Shown here: one piece after another, positions 8,342-17,203 of the stretch
Layout: each line of letters begins with the position of its first letter
Numbering within the stretch: the first letter of the stretch is position 1
From: Streptomyces halobius
GTDB taxonomy: Bacteria > Actinomycetota > Actinomycetes > Streptomycetales > Streptomycetaceae
DNA: 64,000 bases
Assembly (NCBI RefSeq): GCF_023277745.1
Contig: NZ_CP086322.1
Location: 2,666,001-2,730,000, forward strand
Direction: 5' to 3'
Program-made: the position numbers and the translations under genes
The notes under the pieces: model-generated
Database searches by the model: none
The model's input: the letters and a program-made list of their open reading frames with translations, nothing else
Told to the model about the DNA's origin: nothing

Positions 8342-11300
8342 ATGGTGGAGGAGCGTGTTGTGGCGCAAGGAAGAGCGCGTGCGGCGATTCAGGCCGGTCG
8401 TCCTCCGCTGCGGTCGCCGGGACGTCCCCCGGTCAACCGGCGTGCGGAGAAGCAGCGGTTCTGGCGGAAGATCGCTGAGGGGCTGTCCAGTGAGGACGCG
8501 GCGGTCGCGTGTGGCGTGTCGCAGCCGTTGGGGCCGAGGTGGTTTCGTGAGGGTGGCGGCATGCCGCCGATCAGCCTCGATCCACCGTCGGGACGTTACC
8601 TGTCATGCTCCGAGCGCGAGGAGATCGCACTGCTACGGGCGAAGGAGTGCGGGGTCAGGGAGATCGCTCGCCGGACCGGCCGTTCGCCGTCGACGATCTC
8701 GCGGGAGCTACGGCGTAATGCGGCGACGCGCGGCGGTCGTCTGGACTACCGGGCCTCGGTCGCGCAGTGGCATGCCGACCGGCAGGCCCGCCGGCCCAAG
8801 ACGTCCAAGCTCGCCAACAACGCGCGGCTCCAGCAGTACGTACAGGACCGGCTTGCCGGCGCGGTCAGCGCGGCGGACGGCAGCGAGATCCCAGGTCCGC
8901 AGACGCGCTGGATCGGGCGACGGCACGGCCGTCGGCAGGACCGGCGCTGGGCGACCTCCTGGAGCCCGGAGCAGATCGCCCGCAGACTACCGGCCGACTT
9001 CCCCCATGATGAGTCGATGCGCATCCCACACGAGGCGATCTACCAGGCCCTCTACATCCAGGGACGTGGTGGTCTGCGCCGCGAGTTGGTGGCCTGTCTG
9101 CGCACCGGCCGGGCCCTGCGTGTTCCCCGGGCCCGCGCCCGCGGCCGTGGCAAGAAGTTCGTCACCGAGGAGGTCAAGATCAGTCAGCGGCCTGCCGAGG
9201 CTGAGGACCGGGCGGTGCCCGGACACTGGGAAGGCGACCGTGCGACACGATGCCGCACGAATTTGAGTGGACTGACCGATTGGAGAGGCGGTTGATGAAA
9301 CCGTAGGTGCAGTCACGGGTCCGTGTCTGTATGACCCGTCCCCGCCCTTGACGTGCGATGCCGGCAACGGCCTGGTGCGAAGCTCAGGGGAAAGCCCAAG
9401 GACTTCCGTTCCATCCGGGAGTTACCGGCAAGGGGAAGACCGGACGGGTGAAGCAAATGAACTCCCGATGATGCCTCGTGATCCCAAGCCCCGCCGATGG
9501 AATGCGTGAGTGGGGTGCATGGCTAGCCGTTGAGAAGCGGCAGGCGCTGGCCGGTAGAGGTCACTCCGGCCAGGTGGACACCGCCGCCTCGGGGTAAAGG
9601 GAGCACCCACCCCGGTCGTATCTCATTCGTGTGGAACGTGGAAACCCCGTTGCGGTCCGGGCCTCTTTGGCTCGGTCAGCCGACCGCGAGGAAGGCTCAA
9701 CTCCCCAGCGGGAACAGGACGGCCCAACAAGCCAACGCCGGAAGCCGAAAGGAAACGGGAAAGCGGTGCATCATGACCGGCCTCTCCGCCGGACGCCTCG
9801 CATAACCGTCCGGATACGGGCGCACTGCCCGGACCCGAAAGGGTGCTGACGTGGGCCGGGTGAGCCTGTGCAGAATCACTGGATAAAGACGACGGAACCG
9901 AGGGGCAAGTTGGACACCATGCAGATAGTGGACGGATCGGCCCCGGCCCTTCCGGCTGCCTCTGTGCCGGTGAACGGACCCGAGGGCGAAGACTTGGACT
10001 GGGCGTCGATTGACTGGCGGCGGGTCGAGGAAGACGTACGGCGTCTGCGGCAGAGGATCTTCACGGCATCGCAGGCAGGGGACTTGAAGAAAGTCCGCAA
10101 TTTGCAGAAGCTGATGCTCCGGTCTCGCTCGAACACACTCCTGAGTGTGCGACGGGTAACGGAGATCAACGCTGGACGCGCGACGGCGGGAGTCGACGGA
10201 AAGGTCGTGTTGATGTCCCAGTCCAAGGCCGCATTGGCCCACTGGGTCCAGCACCGCGCCCGACCGTGGATTCCCAAACCCGTCAAAAGGGTGTTCATCC
10301 CCAAACCGGGAACCATGAAGAAGCGCGGACTCGGGATTCCCGTGATTGTCGACCGGTGCCTGCAAGCTGTGGCACTGGGAGCATTGGAGCCCGAGTGGGA
10401 AGCGCGGTTCGAGCCGAAGTCGTATGGCTTTCGGCCCGGCCGCGGCTGTCACGACGCGATCGGGGCCATCTACTCCACGCTCAACGGGAAGAACCCGCAG
10501 CGGGCGTGGGTACTCGACGCGGACCTGACGGCGGCGTTCGATCGCATCGACCACGCCCGGCTCATGGCCGCACTCGGCACCTTCCCCGCCCGGGGATTGG
10601 TCCGGCAGTGGCTGAAGGCCGGGATCGTGGATCGCGGTCGGTTCGCCCCGACCGAGGAGGGAACTCCGCAGGGTGGGGTGATCAGCCCATTGCTCTTCAA
10701 CGTGGCCCTGCATGGAATGGAGGAAGCCGCAGGGGTCCGCTACTACACCACCGGCAGAGATGCCGGGAGTGCACAAAGCGGCAGCCCTGTGCTGGTGCGG
10801 TACGCAGATGATTTTGTCGCGATGTGCACAAGCCGTGAACAGGCTGAACAGGTCAAAGAGCGGCTGGCTGCCTGGCTGACGCCCAGGGGACTCGCCTTCC
10901 ACGAGGACAAGACACGAATCGTCCATGCGGAGAGCGGGTTCGACTTCCTGGGATTCAACGTCCGCCGCTATCACGGCAAACTGCTAATCAAACCGAGCAA
11001 AGCGGCTCAGCGACGGATCCGGGAACGGCTCAGCACCGAAATGTTGGCCCTGCGAGGGGCAAACGCCGGTGCAATACTCAAGAAGATCAACCCGATCGTG
11101 CGGGGTTGGTCGGCCTACTACCGGACGGTGGTGTCCAGCGAGATCTTCACGGCGCTGGACAATCACATGTGGAAGCTCGCTTACAAGTGGGCCAAACACA
11201 GCCACCCGAACAAGCCGAAGCACTGGATATCCGACAAGTACTTCGGCCGGTTCAACAGGACCAGGAAGGACCGATGGGTGTTCGGCGACCGCGACAGCGG

Positions 11301-12310
11301 CGCTTACCTCCTCAAGTTCTCCTGGACGAAGATAGTCCGGCACCAGCTGGTCAAGGGAAAGGCGTCCCCGGACGATCCCACCCTGGAATCCTATTGGGCT
11401 CAGCGGCGCCGCAAGGGCACCCCTCTACCAGTCGACGCCATGACCGTACGCCTACTACAGGCACAGCACGGCCGTTGCCCGATCTGCGGAAGGCTCCTGC
11501 TGCACGCCGACCACTCGCCACAAAGCCCACGAGAATGGGAAGCGTGGCGGGTCGTCATCCGGAAGGCGATCTCCAAGCAATACATCGCGTTTCCAGACGA
11601 GAGCACGCCGGACGGTCAACGAATCCGTCTCCTCCACACTCATTGTCAACGGCGGAATGGAGCCGCCGCAATGACAAGTCCAGCACCTTCTCCTGCCAGC
11701 CAGCCTTTGGGGCTTGCTTGAGCCGTGTGCGGCGAATAGCTGCTTGCACGGTTCTGAGGGGGCGGGGACGCAGTAATGCGTCCCCGCTACCCGACTCATT
11801 ATCGGCCTGAACAGCTCCGCGATCGGCACCCTGGTCGAGCGCACTACCCGGTTCACGATGCTGCTACACCTTCCGCCCATGCCCGGACACGGCGGGCCCC
11901 GCATCAAGAACGGCCCGGCACTGGCCGGGCACGGAGCAGAGGCCGTGCGTGACGCCGTGGGCATGACGATCACGACCTTGCCCGAACAGCTCCGCAAGTC
12001 GCTGACCTGGGACCAGGGTGCGGAGATGGCCCAGCACGCCCAACTCCGCGTCGATACCGGCCTGGAGATCTACTTCGCCGATCCCCACAGCCCGTGGCAG
12101 CGCGGCACCAACGAAAACACCAACGGCCTGCTCCGGCAGTACTTTCCCAAGGGCACCGACCTGGCCCGGCACACGCGCGGCGACCTCGACGCCGTCGCTT
12201 CCGCCCTCAACTCCCGCCCACGGAAAACACTCGGCTGGCGAACTCCCGCAGAAGCCCTCAACGATCACCTACTCTCGCTACAGAACAGCGGTGTTGCAAC
12301 GACCCCTTGA
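8342..12310 (+). CDS. IS30-family transposase, two exons around a group II intron
   Basis: Exon 1 (8342-9239) encodes the N-terminal helix-turn-helix region (SCSEREEIALLRAKECG, RRTGRSPSTISRELRRN) and runs to GHWEGD. Exon 2 (11796-12310) begins LIIGLNSSAIGTLVERTTR and contains the DDE core (SLTWDQGAEMAQH; WQRGTNENTNGLLRQYFP). Joining 9239 to 11796 restores the codon and gives 1413 nt, exactly 470 residues plus stop. Precise splicing could therefore restore an intact transposase, which catalyses cut-and-paste or circle-mediated movement of IS30 elements. Confidence 0.85.
9868..11721 (+). CDS. ltrA: Group II intron-encoded protein: reverse transcriptase/maturase/HNH-like
   Basis: This protein of about 617 residues carries a reverse transcriptase (IPKPGTMKKRGLGIPVIVDR, FDRIDH, GTPQGGVISPLL, catalytic VRYADDF), a maturase X domain (FLGFNVRRY, VRGWSAYYR) and a C-terminal HNH-like zinc domain (CPICGRLLLHADH ... 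LLHTHCQRRN). It would assist splicing and target-primed insertion. The HNH region lacks the usual HHI box, so nuclease activity is uncertain. The start is GTG at 9868 or ATG at 9919. The stop codon overlaps the first bases of RNA domain V. Confidence 0.9.
   Translation: MQNHWIKTTEPRGKLDTMQIVDGSAPALPAASVPVNGPEGEDLDWASIDWRRVEEDVRRLRQRIFTASQAGDLKKVRNLQKLMLRSRSNTLLSVRRVTEINAGRATAGVDGKVVLMSQSKAALAHWVQHRARPWIPKPVKRVFIPKPGTMKKRGLGIPVIVDRCLQAVALGALEPEWEARFEPKSYGFRPGRGCHDAIGAIYSTLNGKNPQRAWVLDADLTAAFDRIDHARLMAALGTFPARGLVRQWLKAGIVDRGRFAPTEEGTPQGGVISPLLFNVALHGMEEAAGVRYYTTGRDAGSAQSGSPVLVRYADDFVAMCTSREQAEQVKERLAAWLTPRGLAFHEDKTRIVHAESGFDFLGFNVRRYHGKLLIKPSKAAQRRIRERLSTEMLALRGANAGAILKKINPIVRGWSAYYRTVVSSEIFTALDNHMWKLAYKWAKHSHPNKPKHWISDKYFGRFNRTRKDRWVFGDRDSGAYLLKFSWTKIVRHQLVKGKASPDDPTLESYWAQRRRKGTPLPVDAMTVRLLQAQHGRCPICGRLLLHADHSPQSPREWEAWRVVIRKAISKQYIAFPDESTPDGQRIRLLHTHCQRRNGAAAMTSPAPSPASQPLGLA
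11720..11795 (+). ncRNA. Group II intron domains V and VI
   Basis: Domain V is the 35-nt hairpin at 11720-11754, beginning GAGCCGTGTG and ending GCACGGTTC. Domain VI is a long stem (GCGGGGACGCA / TGCGTCCCCGC) with a candidate branch-point A at 11789, 6 nt before the intron's last base. Confidence 0.87.
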
Positions 12311-12644
12311 ACCTGAGCAGTACACTTCGAGAGAACTCCGGAGCAAACTCCACACTTTGGGCCTGCGGGCATCGGTTGGCCGCACCGGAGTCTGCTGGGA
12401 TAATGCAATGGCCGAATCATTTTTCGGCGCCCTCAAGAACGAACTCGTTCACCGAACTGCCTTCCCGACACGGGCACATGCCCACCGGGCGATCGTCCGC
12501 TACATCGAGATGTTCTACAATCGAAGACGTCTTCATTCCCGGCTCGGCTACAGGACTCCTGCGGAAGTCCAAGCCGAGTACGAAGAGTCCCAAGCAGCAT
12601 AGGAAACCCTCAAGGACGCTGTCCGAGAAACGCATGGCCCCTCA

Positions 12645-12923
12645 CACGCCGCCGCCCTGCGAGAAGGCGACACCTTCACCCTCGTCGGCGACGGCAGCCC
12701 CCTGACCATCCTCACCAGGCGACGCCACCTTCAGCCGCTGTGGCTCCTCACCCTCGAAGACCAGGAAGCGCCAATCACGCTGCGCAACGACGAGCAGATA
12801 CGGCCCCTGCGCATGCTGCGCGCCTTCGACCTCACCTGCCAACTCTGCACGCGCACCGGCCGACGCGTCCTCGACCTCCCCGTCCACGGCATCCCGCAGA
12901 CCTGGGTCTGCGACCAGCACTAG
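12645..12923 (+). pseudogene. 5'-truncated gene of unknown function beside IS3
   Basis: An open frame with Streptomyces-like codon use runs from the IS3 right end to a TAG at 12921-12923. It encodes about 92 residues (ALREGDTFTLVGDGSPL ... RAFDLTCQLCTRTGRR ... TWVCDQH). No start is left, so the IS removed its 5' end. A CxxC and a later C-x-x-H could bind zinc. Family not recognised. Confidence 0.6.
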
Positions 12924-12987
12924 CCTCACCAGGGCGGCCGGACCGCATGCCGGCCGCCCCGCCTCCCTGCATCAAGGACGCACGAAC

Positions 12988-13746
12988 ATGCCCTCCACCG
13001 ACCGCACCATACGTGTCGGCTCCATCGACGTCACCATTCGCACCAGCAACAGGGCCACGCTCGCCGTCACCGTCAACAAGCGCGGCAACATCATCGTCCA
13101 CGGCCCGCACACCACGACCGACACAGACGCCGCCGCCCTCGTCAAACGACGGCGCTCATGGATCTACCGGCAACTCAATCGCCTCGCCAAGACCGCCCCC
13201 GAAGACCCCCTCAAGGAACTCACCCCCGGCGCAGGATTCGACGTTCTCGGCCGACCGCACCGCCTGCGAATCGTCCCCGACAGCCACCAGAAAAAGCCAC
13301 TGATCCAGCTGCGGAGCACTCCGGCCGGCGGCTGGCTCCACATGCGGCGCAGCACAACGCCAAATCTGGATGAAGCACAGCGAACCATCATCAACTTCTA
13401 TGCCGAAACCGGTCGTGAATGGCTGAAACTCAACCTGTCACAGATCGCGGCAAACATCCCAAACAAGGACCTACCCGTAACCTTCTCGACCCGGATGCGC
13501 ACCACCTGGGCCCGCCACCACCCAGACCGCGGACTCACCCTCCACTGGGCCACAGCCCAACTCCCACCCACCCTCCTCCGCGAACTCATCCACCGCACCC
13601 TCAACCTTCACACCGTCGCCAGCAACGGTGACCTCGACAACGCCCTCCGCACTCTGGCTCGGCCGACTCGCCACCCCATCACCCCCGAACCGCGAACCCA
13701 CCTGTCCCCCGTGTCCCCCGGACGTCCCCCGCCGGACGCCATGCCT
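12988..13746 (+). pseudogene. YgjP-like metallopeptidase-domain protein, degraded
   Basis: About 250 residues are encoded. The N-terminal beta-rich part (RVGSIDVTIRTSNRATLAVTV), the WIYRQL helix and the late LLRELIHRTLNLHTV helix match YgjP/DUF45 proteins. The zinc HExxH box reads R-E-L-I-H, so the first metal-binding His is lost. The C-terminus is not natural: from the ACAGCCAGGCCC repeat onward the frame runs without a stop into the MFS exporter. The native tail appears briefly in another frame, so this looks like a decayed gene cut at an attachment-like site. Confidence 0.6.
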
Positions 13747-13766
13747 GGGCATACAGCCAGGCCCTG
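13747..13766 (+). repeat. ACAGCCAGGCCC repeat, copy B
   Basis: Identical over 20 bp to copy A at 1107-1126, and shares its right flank with copy C at 2422. It lies exactly between the truncated YgjP-like gene and the MFS gene and is preceded by two TGTCCCCC octamers at 13703 and 13712. It may be a hybrid attachment site. Confidence 0.5.
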
Positions 13767-13824
13767 CACGGTGGTGCGGAGCCTTCGCCGTGCACGTGCC
13801 CCTGCCACGGGGCAAGCTCGCCGT

Positions 13825-15342
13825 ATGAGCGAACGGCTTGAGCCCGAGGCCCCCGGTGGGGTCCGGCTGGCCTCGTCGCAGGGGCGCTGGGTGCTGGCGA
13901 CGGCGGTGCTGGGCTCGGGCATGGCGATGCTGGACAGCACCGTCGTCAATGTCGCCCTGCCGAGGATCGGCACCGACCTGGACGCGGATCTGGCAGTCCT
14001 CCAGTGGACCGTCACCGCCTACATGCTCACCCTCGCCTCGCTGATCCTGCTGGGCGGCGCGCTCGGCGACCGCTACGGCCGACGCCGGATATTCGTGATC
14101 GGCGTGGTCTGGTTCGCGGCTGCCTCCCTGTTGTGCGGTCTCGCGCCGCATGCCGGGGTGCTGATCGCGGCCCGTGCGCTCCAGGGCGTCGGCGGGGCGC
14201 TGCTCATGCCGGGCTCGCTGGCGCTGATCCAGGCCGTGTTCCGTCCGGACGACCGGGCGCGGGCTGTCGGCGCCTGGTCGGGGCTCGGCGGGGTGGCCGC
14301 GGCGGTCGGACCGTTCGTCGGCGGCTGGCTGGTGGACGGCCCGGGCTGGCGCTGGGTGTTCTTCCTGAACGTGCCGCTGGCGGCGGCGTGCGTCCCGGTG
14401 GCGTTGCGGTACGTACCCGAGACCCGGGAGAGCAAGGCGGCTGGGCGCCGCGGCTTCGACGTACCGGGCGCGGTGTTGGGGGCGCTGGCGCTGGCCGGGG
14501 TGACCTATGCGCTGATCGCCGCGCCGGACCGGGGCGCCGCGCCGAGCGTGATCGTTCCGGCGGTGACCGGGCTGCTGCTCGGCGCGGTCTTCGTACACGT
14601 CGAGCGGCGGCGGGCGGATCCGATGCTGCCGCCAGCGATCTTTGCGATCCGGCAGTTCACGGCCGTCAATGCGGTGACGCTGTGCGTCTATGCGGCATTC
14701 AGCGGCTTCTTCTTCCTCTCCGTGCTCCAGCTCCAGGTCGTGGCGGGCTATTCGGCATTGGAGGCCGGTACGGCACTGCTGCCCACGACCGTGCTGATGC
14801 TGCTGCTGTCCGCCCGCTCCGGGGAGCTGAGCCAGCGCATCGGGCCGCGGATCCCGCTGACCGTCGGACCTGTGTTGAGTGCCGCCGGCATGCTGCTGAT
14901 GATGCGGGTGGGCGTGGACGCGTCGTATCCCGCCGATGTGCTGCCCGCGCTGGTGGTGCTCGGCGCGGGGATGGTGACGCTCGTCGCGCCACTCACGTCG
15001 ACCGTGCTGGCTTCGGTGGATGTGGACCGGGCGGGCCTGGCCAGCGGCATCAACAACGCGGCCGCGCGGGCCGCTGGCCTGTTGGCGGTGGCCGCGCTCC
15101 CGCTGCTGGCGGGCATGGGCCCGGACGCGTACCGCTCGGCCGACGAGTTCGCCGCGACGTTCCGCCGTGCGATGCCGCTGTGTGCGGCCGTGCTGCTCGT
15201 CGGCGCCGTGATCGCCTGGCTGACGGTACGCCCCGATGTACTGCGCGCTGCGAAGCCCGGAGCCGAGGAGCCGTGCCACCCGGAGTGCACGTACCACTGC
15301 GGGGCGAGCGCGCCGCCGCTGGACCCGGGGGAGCCGGGGTAG
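13825..15342 (+). CDS. MFS drug exporter, DHA2 (14-helix) type
   Basis: This 505-aa inner-membrane proton antiporter has the DHA2 motifs: LDSTVVNVALPRIGTDL (helix 1), GDRYGRRR (motif A between helices 2 and 3), RALQGVGGALLMPGSLALI (motif B) and GPFVGGWLVD (motif C). About 14 hydrophobic segments are present. The C-terminus ends with CHPECTYHC, a His/Cys cluster that could bind metal. Start is ATG 13825; the open frame upstream belongs to the decayed YgjP-like gene. Substrate is not predictable. Confidence 0.9.
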   Translation: MSERLEPEAPGGVRLASSQGRWVLATAVLGSGMAMLDSTVVNVALPRIGTDLDADLAVLQWTVTAYMLTLASLILLGGALGDRYGRRRIFVIGVVWFAAASLLCGLAPHAGVLIAARALQGVGGALLMPGSLALIQAVFRPDDRARAVGAWSGLGGVAAAVGPFVGGWLVDGPGWRWVFFLNVPLAAACVPVALRYVPETRESKAAGRRGFDVPGAVLGALALAGVTYALIAAPDRGAAPSVIVPAVTGLLLGAVFVHVERRRADPMLPPAIFAIRQFTAVNAVTLCVYAAFSGFFFLSVLQLQVVAGYSALEAGTALLPTTVLMLLLSARSGELSQRIGPRIPLTVGPVLSAAGMLLMMRVGVDASYPADVLPALVVLGAGMVTLVAPLTSTVLASVDVDRAGLASGINNAAARAAGLLAVAALPLLAGMGPDAYRSADEFAATFRRAMPLCAAVLLVGAVIAWLTVRPDVLRAAKPGAEEPCHPECTYHCGASAPPLDPGEPG

Positions 15343-15964
15343 TTTTTCCCCTCGCCGTGGGGCGGCCAAAGACGCGGCGGATGCAAGCGCAGCGGACCGG
15401 CCGGAAAGCCAAAGACGCAGGAGACAACGGTCTGCTGCGGCAGTACTTCCCCGACTTGTATGACGGCTTCGCTCTGATCGCCTATGTCCTGTTCATGCTT
15501 TTTGGCGTTTGGAGGGCGCAGCCGCAATCGAGAACCGCAGCAGCACGAGCGGCCTTAGGCCTGTCGGACGGGTCTCATGATCCGCCAGACGTCGGGTCGC
15601 TGGAACGAGTCGCACCTACTGGCGCCCCGGCTTCTGGCAGTTGGCGGACTGGCGGCGAGCTTCAGGATGACGCAATGCCAGCGGCCACCCCGGCTGCAAG
15701 TCGACCGATCCCCTTACGCACTCAGCGGTCACACGCCGTCCACCGCGCGGCCGGGCCTCTTCGGGGGCGCACACAGCGGACCGGCCCAGCCGCAGAAACC
15801 GGCCGCCACCAGGCCACAAACCCCGGCAATGATGTAGCTCAGATCCCCAGATGGCGTGGCTGATCACCATACAGGGGAGCGCAGGCGACTCTTGGCCTGA
15901 CCGGCTCGCTGGGATAGGCCCCGCCGGGGTGCGGTAAGGGCTGACGGCCCCAACAGTGGAAGTC
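15343..15964. other. Gene-poor stretch with an IS30 scrap
   Basis: No intact gene is seen. A short piece of IS30 transposase is at 15423-15455; the remaining ~500 bp encode nothing I recognise. GC-rich open frames are present on both strands but lack family motifs. Confidence 0.5.
15423..15455 (+). pseudogene. IS30 transposase fragment
   Basis: Eleven codons (DNGLLRQYFPD) repeat the conserved catalytic-helix motif of the IS30 transposase at 12115-12150. Flanking sequence does not match, so this is a tiny scar of an older insertion or deletion. Confidence 0.5.
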
Positions 15965-16459
15965 ATGAACGACAACGTCCTCTTCCTGAACGTCGACGGC
16001 CCACAGGCCGGCCACCGTGCGCTCGATGCGCTGCGGCAGGCGCACGTCGACGGCGAGGTGAAGCTGCGCGAGGGGGCAGTCGTCGCGCGCGACGCCGACG
16101 GCGCCCTCGACTTCCCCGATGCCGTCGACAACACCGGCACCGCCCGTGCCTTCGCCGTCGGCGGGCTGATCGGCGGGCTCCTTGGCATTCTCGGCGGCCC
16201 GCTCGGCGTCATGATCGGCTTCGGCGCGGGCGGGCTTGTGGGCGGGGCCCATGACGCGCGCGAAACGACGGCGGCGAATGCGGCACTAGAGATGCTGGCG
16301 GCGGAGGTGCCACCGGGTAGCACGGTGCTGGTCGCCGAGATCGTCGAGGGCGATTCGGCGTATGTGGACGGGCTGCTCGCCTCTTACGGGACGGTGGCGC
16401 GGTATCCCGCGCAGGAGATCCGCAAGGAGGTGGAGGAGGCGATCACGGAGAGACGCTAG
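15965..16459 (+). CDS. Small protein with a glycine-zipper membrane segment (DUF1269-like)
   Basis: This 164-aa protein has an N-terminal alpha/beta domain (HRALDALRQAHVDGEVKL, then GAVVARDADGALDF), a hydrophobic glycine-rich segment at about residues 60-95 (GGLIGGLLGILGGPLG, GFGAGGLVGG), and a second alpha/beta part (TVLVAEIVEGDSAYVD). This layout fits DUF1269/DUF6325-type membrane-associated proteins. Start is ATG 15965, eight codons before the first beta strand. It stands alone and its role is unknown. Confidence 0.7.
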   Translation: MNDNVLFLNVDGPQAGHRALDALRQAHVDGEVKLREGAVVARDADGALDFPDAVDNTGTARAFAVGGLIGGLLGILGGPLGVMIGFGAGGLVGGAHDARETTAANAALEMLAAEVPPGSTVLVAEIVEGDSAYVDGLLASYGTVARYPAQEIRKEVEEAITERR

Positions 16460-16772
16460 CTGAGCTAGCGCGAATGCCGCTGGGGCCCCACAGCCCAGTG
16501 CATGATCCTTCCGAGGCCGTAAGGCCAGAATCGCCAACGCGGAGCAGTAGTCGCAGGTCTGCGAAAGCCCTGGTCCGCGTATGGATCTCTGTCTCCTGCC
16601 GGCACAGGCTGTGCGCACCCGTTACCGGCTGCATGTGTGACCAGTCAAACGGAGTGTCACCGCGGCCTAGCGAGGGCCCATGGATCAGGTCCGGCGAGTC
16701 GAACGCCTCGCCCTGCGGACTCCGGCGGGACGCTGCCCAGCACCTTGTCCCCCGCCTGTCCCCCGGAGACCA

Positions 16773-16810
16773 AAAATGCCCTTCCGGAGCGTGCTCCAGA
16801 AGGGCATTTT
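16773..16810. terminator. Bidirectional hairpin terminator next to the tRNA scar
   Basis: A long stem (AAAATGCCCTTC / GAAGGGCATTTT, extended by GGAGC / GCTCC with single bulges) has A and T runs on either side. Two TGTCCCCC octamers precede it (16746, 16757) and the tRNA 3' fragment follows. It probably was the terminator of a tRNA locus or of the element's end. Confidence 0.75.
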
Positions 16811-16830
16811 CTGCGTTTGCGCTGGTCAGC

Positions 16831-16878
16831 GCGGTGGGCACAGACGGATTTGAACCGCCGACATCTGCTTTGCAAGAG
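16831..16878 (-). repeat. tRNA 3'-end fragment, right copy
   Basis: On the minus strand it carries part of an anticodon arm (CTCTTGCAAAGCAG), a variable loop, a full T-arm and an acceptor-like end TGTGCCCACC. 16831-16866 matches 912-947 except for one base. The 5' half of a tRNA is missing, so no functional tRNA is made; the isotype is not assigned. Confidence 0.65.
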
Positions 16879-17203
16879 TGCCGAATCCCCGAATGCTCAA
16901 CGGCGGCCTTCGCCGAGATGACCAGCCTGCCGGCACTCGGCAACAGCCGCCGCTACCCCCTTGTTCTCCACACCTGGATATCGGAGTCCCACAGCTCGGC
17001 GGTCTTCGATCACGGGACGCTACTTTCAGTAGCGCCCGTTACTTTACGTGAGCATGGAGGTGGGTGCCGCCGTGCAGCGTGGACGCCAACCGGACCAAAC
17101 GAGCCCTCGCCCGCGGCCATCCCAGGTTGCCGCGAGCCAGTGCGCCCCCGGTACGCCGTTCGGGGGACTCGTCGCCACCGGCCGGTGCCCCCGTGGGACC
17201 GGC
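16879..17203. other. Non-coding stretch
   Basis: No gene recognised. A 7-bp perfect hairpin (CGCTACT / AGTAGCG) at 17018-17034 may terminate transcription of the minus-strand gene that ends at 17204. Confidence 0.4.

Larger units (their letters stand above)
9240..11795 (+). mobile_element. Group II intron in the IS30 transposase gene
   Basis: The intron starts with the classical GTGCGAC at 9240 and ends with ...CCGAC at 11795. A recognisable domain V and a domain VI with a bulged A lie at the 3' end. It is in the sense orientation of its host gene, as required for splicing. Size is 2556 nt, including a multidomain intron-encoded protein. The exact junctions are fixed by the restored transposase reading frame. 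Confidence 0.88.
8311..12317 (+). mobile_element. IS30-family element, interrupted by a group II intron
   Basis: The ends are imperfect inverted repeats: GGTCGTCGCAACACC near 8324-8338 and its near-complement around 12290-12304. The element sits inside IS3 orfB, flanked by CAG on both sides. Without the intron it is about 1.45 kb with one transposase gene. Confidence 0.82.
7714..12602 (+). pseudogene. IS3-family transposase OrfB, split in two
   Basis: The first part (7714-8310) encodes the helix-turn-helix and half of the DDE integrase core (SDITYIHTWAGFLYLATVID, then FHSDRGSQ). The rest (12321-12602) supplies YTSRELRS, the DNAMAESFFGALKNEL segment with the last acidic residue, and the RRRLHSRLGYRTPAE tail. 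Joined at the duplicated CAG (8308-8310 / 12318-12320), the two halves are in frame and give 292 residues, a normal length. The split is caused by the IS30 insertion. Confidence 0.88.
7359..12644 (+). mobile_element. IS3-family element, interrupted by an IS30 element
   Basis: The left end (TGAGCCGCCCCGAAG...TCGGACAG from 7359) is matched in inverted orientation at 12619-12644 (CTGTCCGAGAA...CCCCTCA). Removing the IS30 insertion leaves about 1.28 kb, normal for IS3 elements, with the orfA/orfB pair. No target duplication is obvious. The left flank is the broken XRE regulator and the right flank a 5'-truncated gene. Confidence 0.85.

Noticed and set aside
13471..15369. Long open frame (over 600 codons) antisense to the MFS gene
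   Set aside because: Composition is Arg/His/Pro-rich with no motifs; it follows from the GC-biased codons of the real gene on the other strand.
16831..16878. Complete tRNA gene
   Set aside because: Only the T-arm, acceptor end and part of an anticodon arm are present; no D-arm is found in the next 60 bp.
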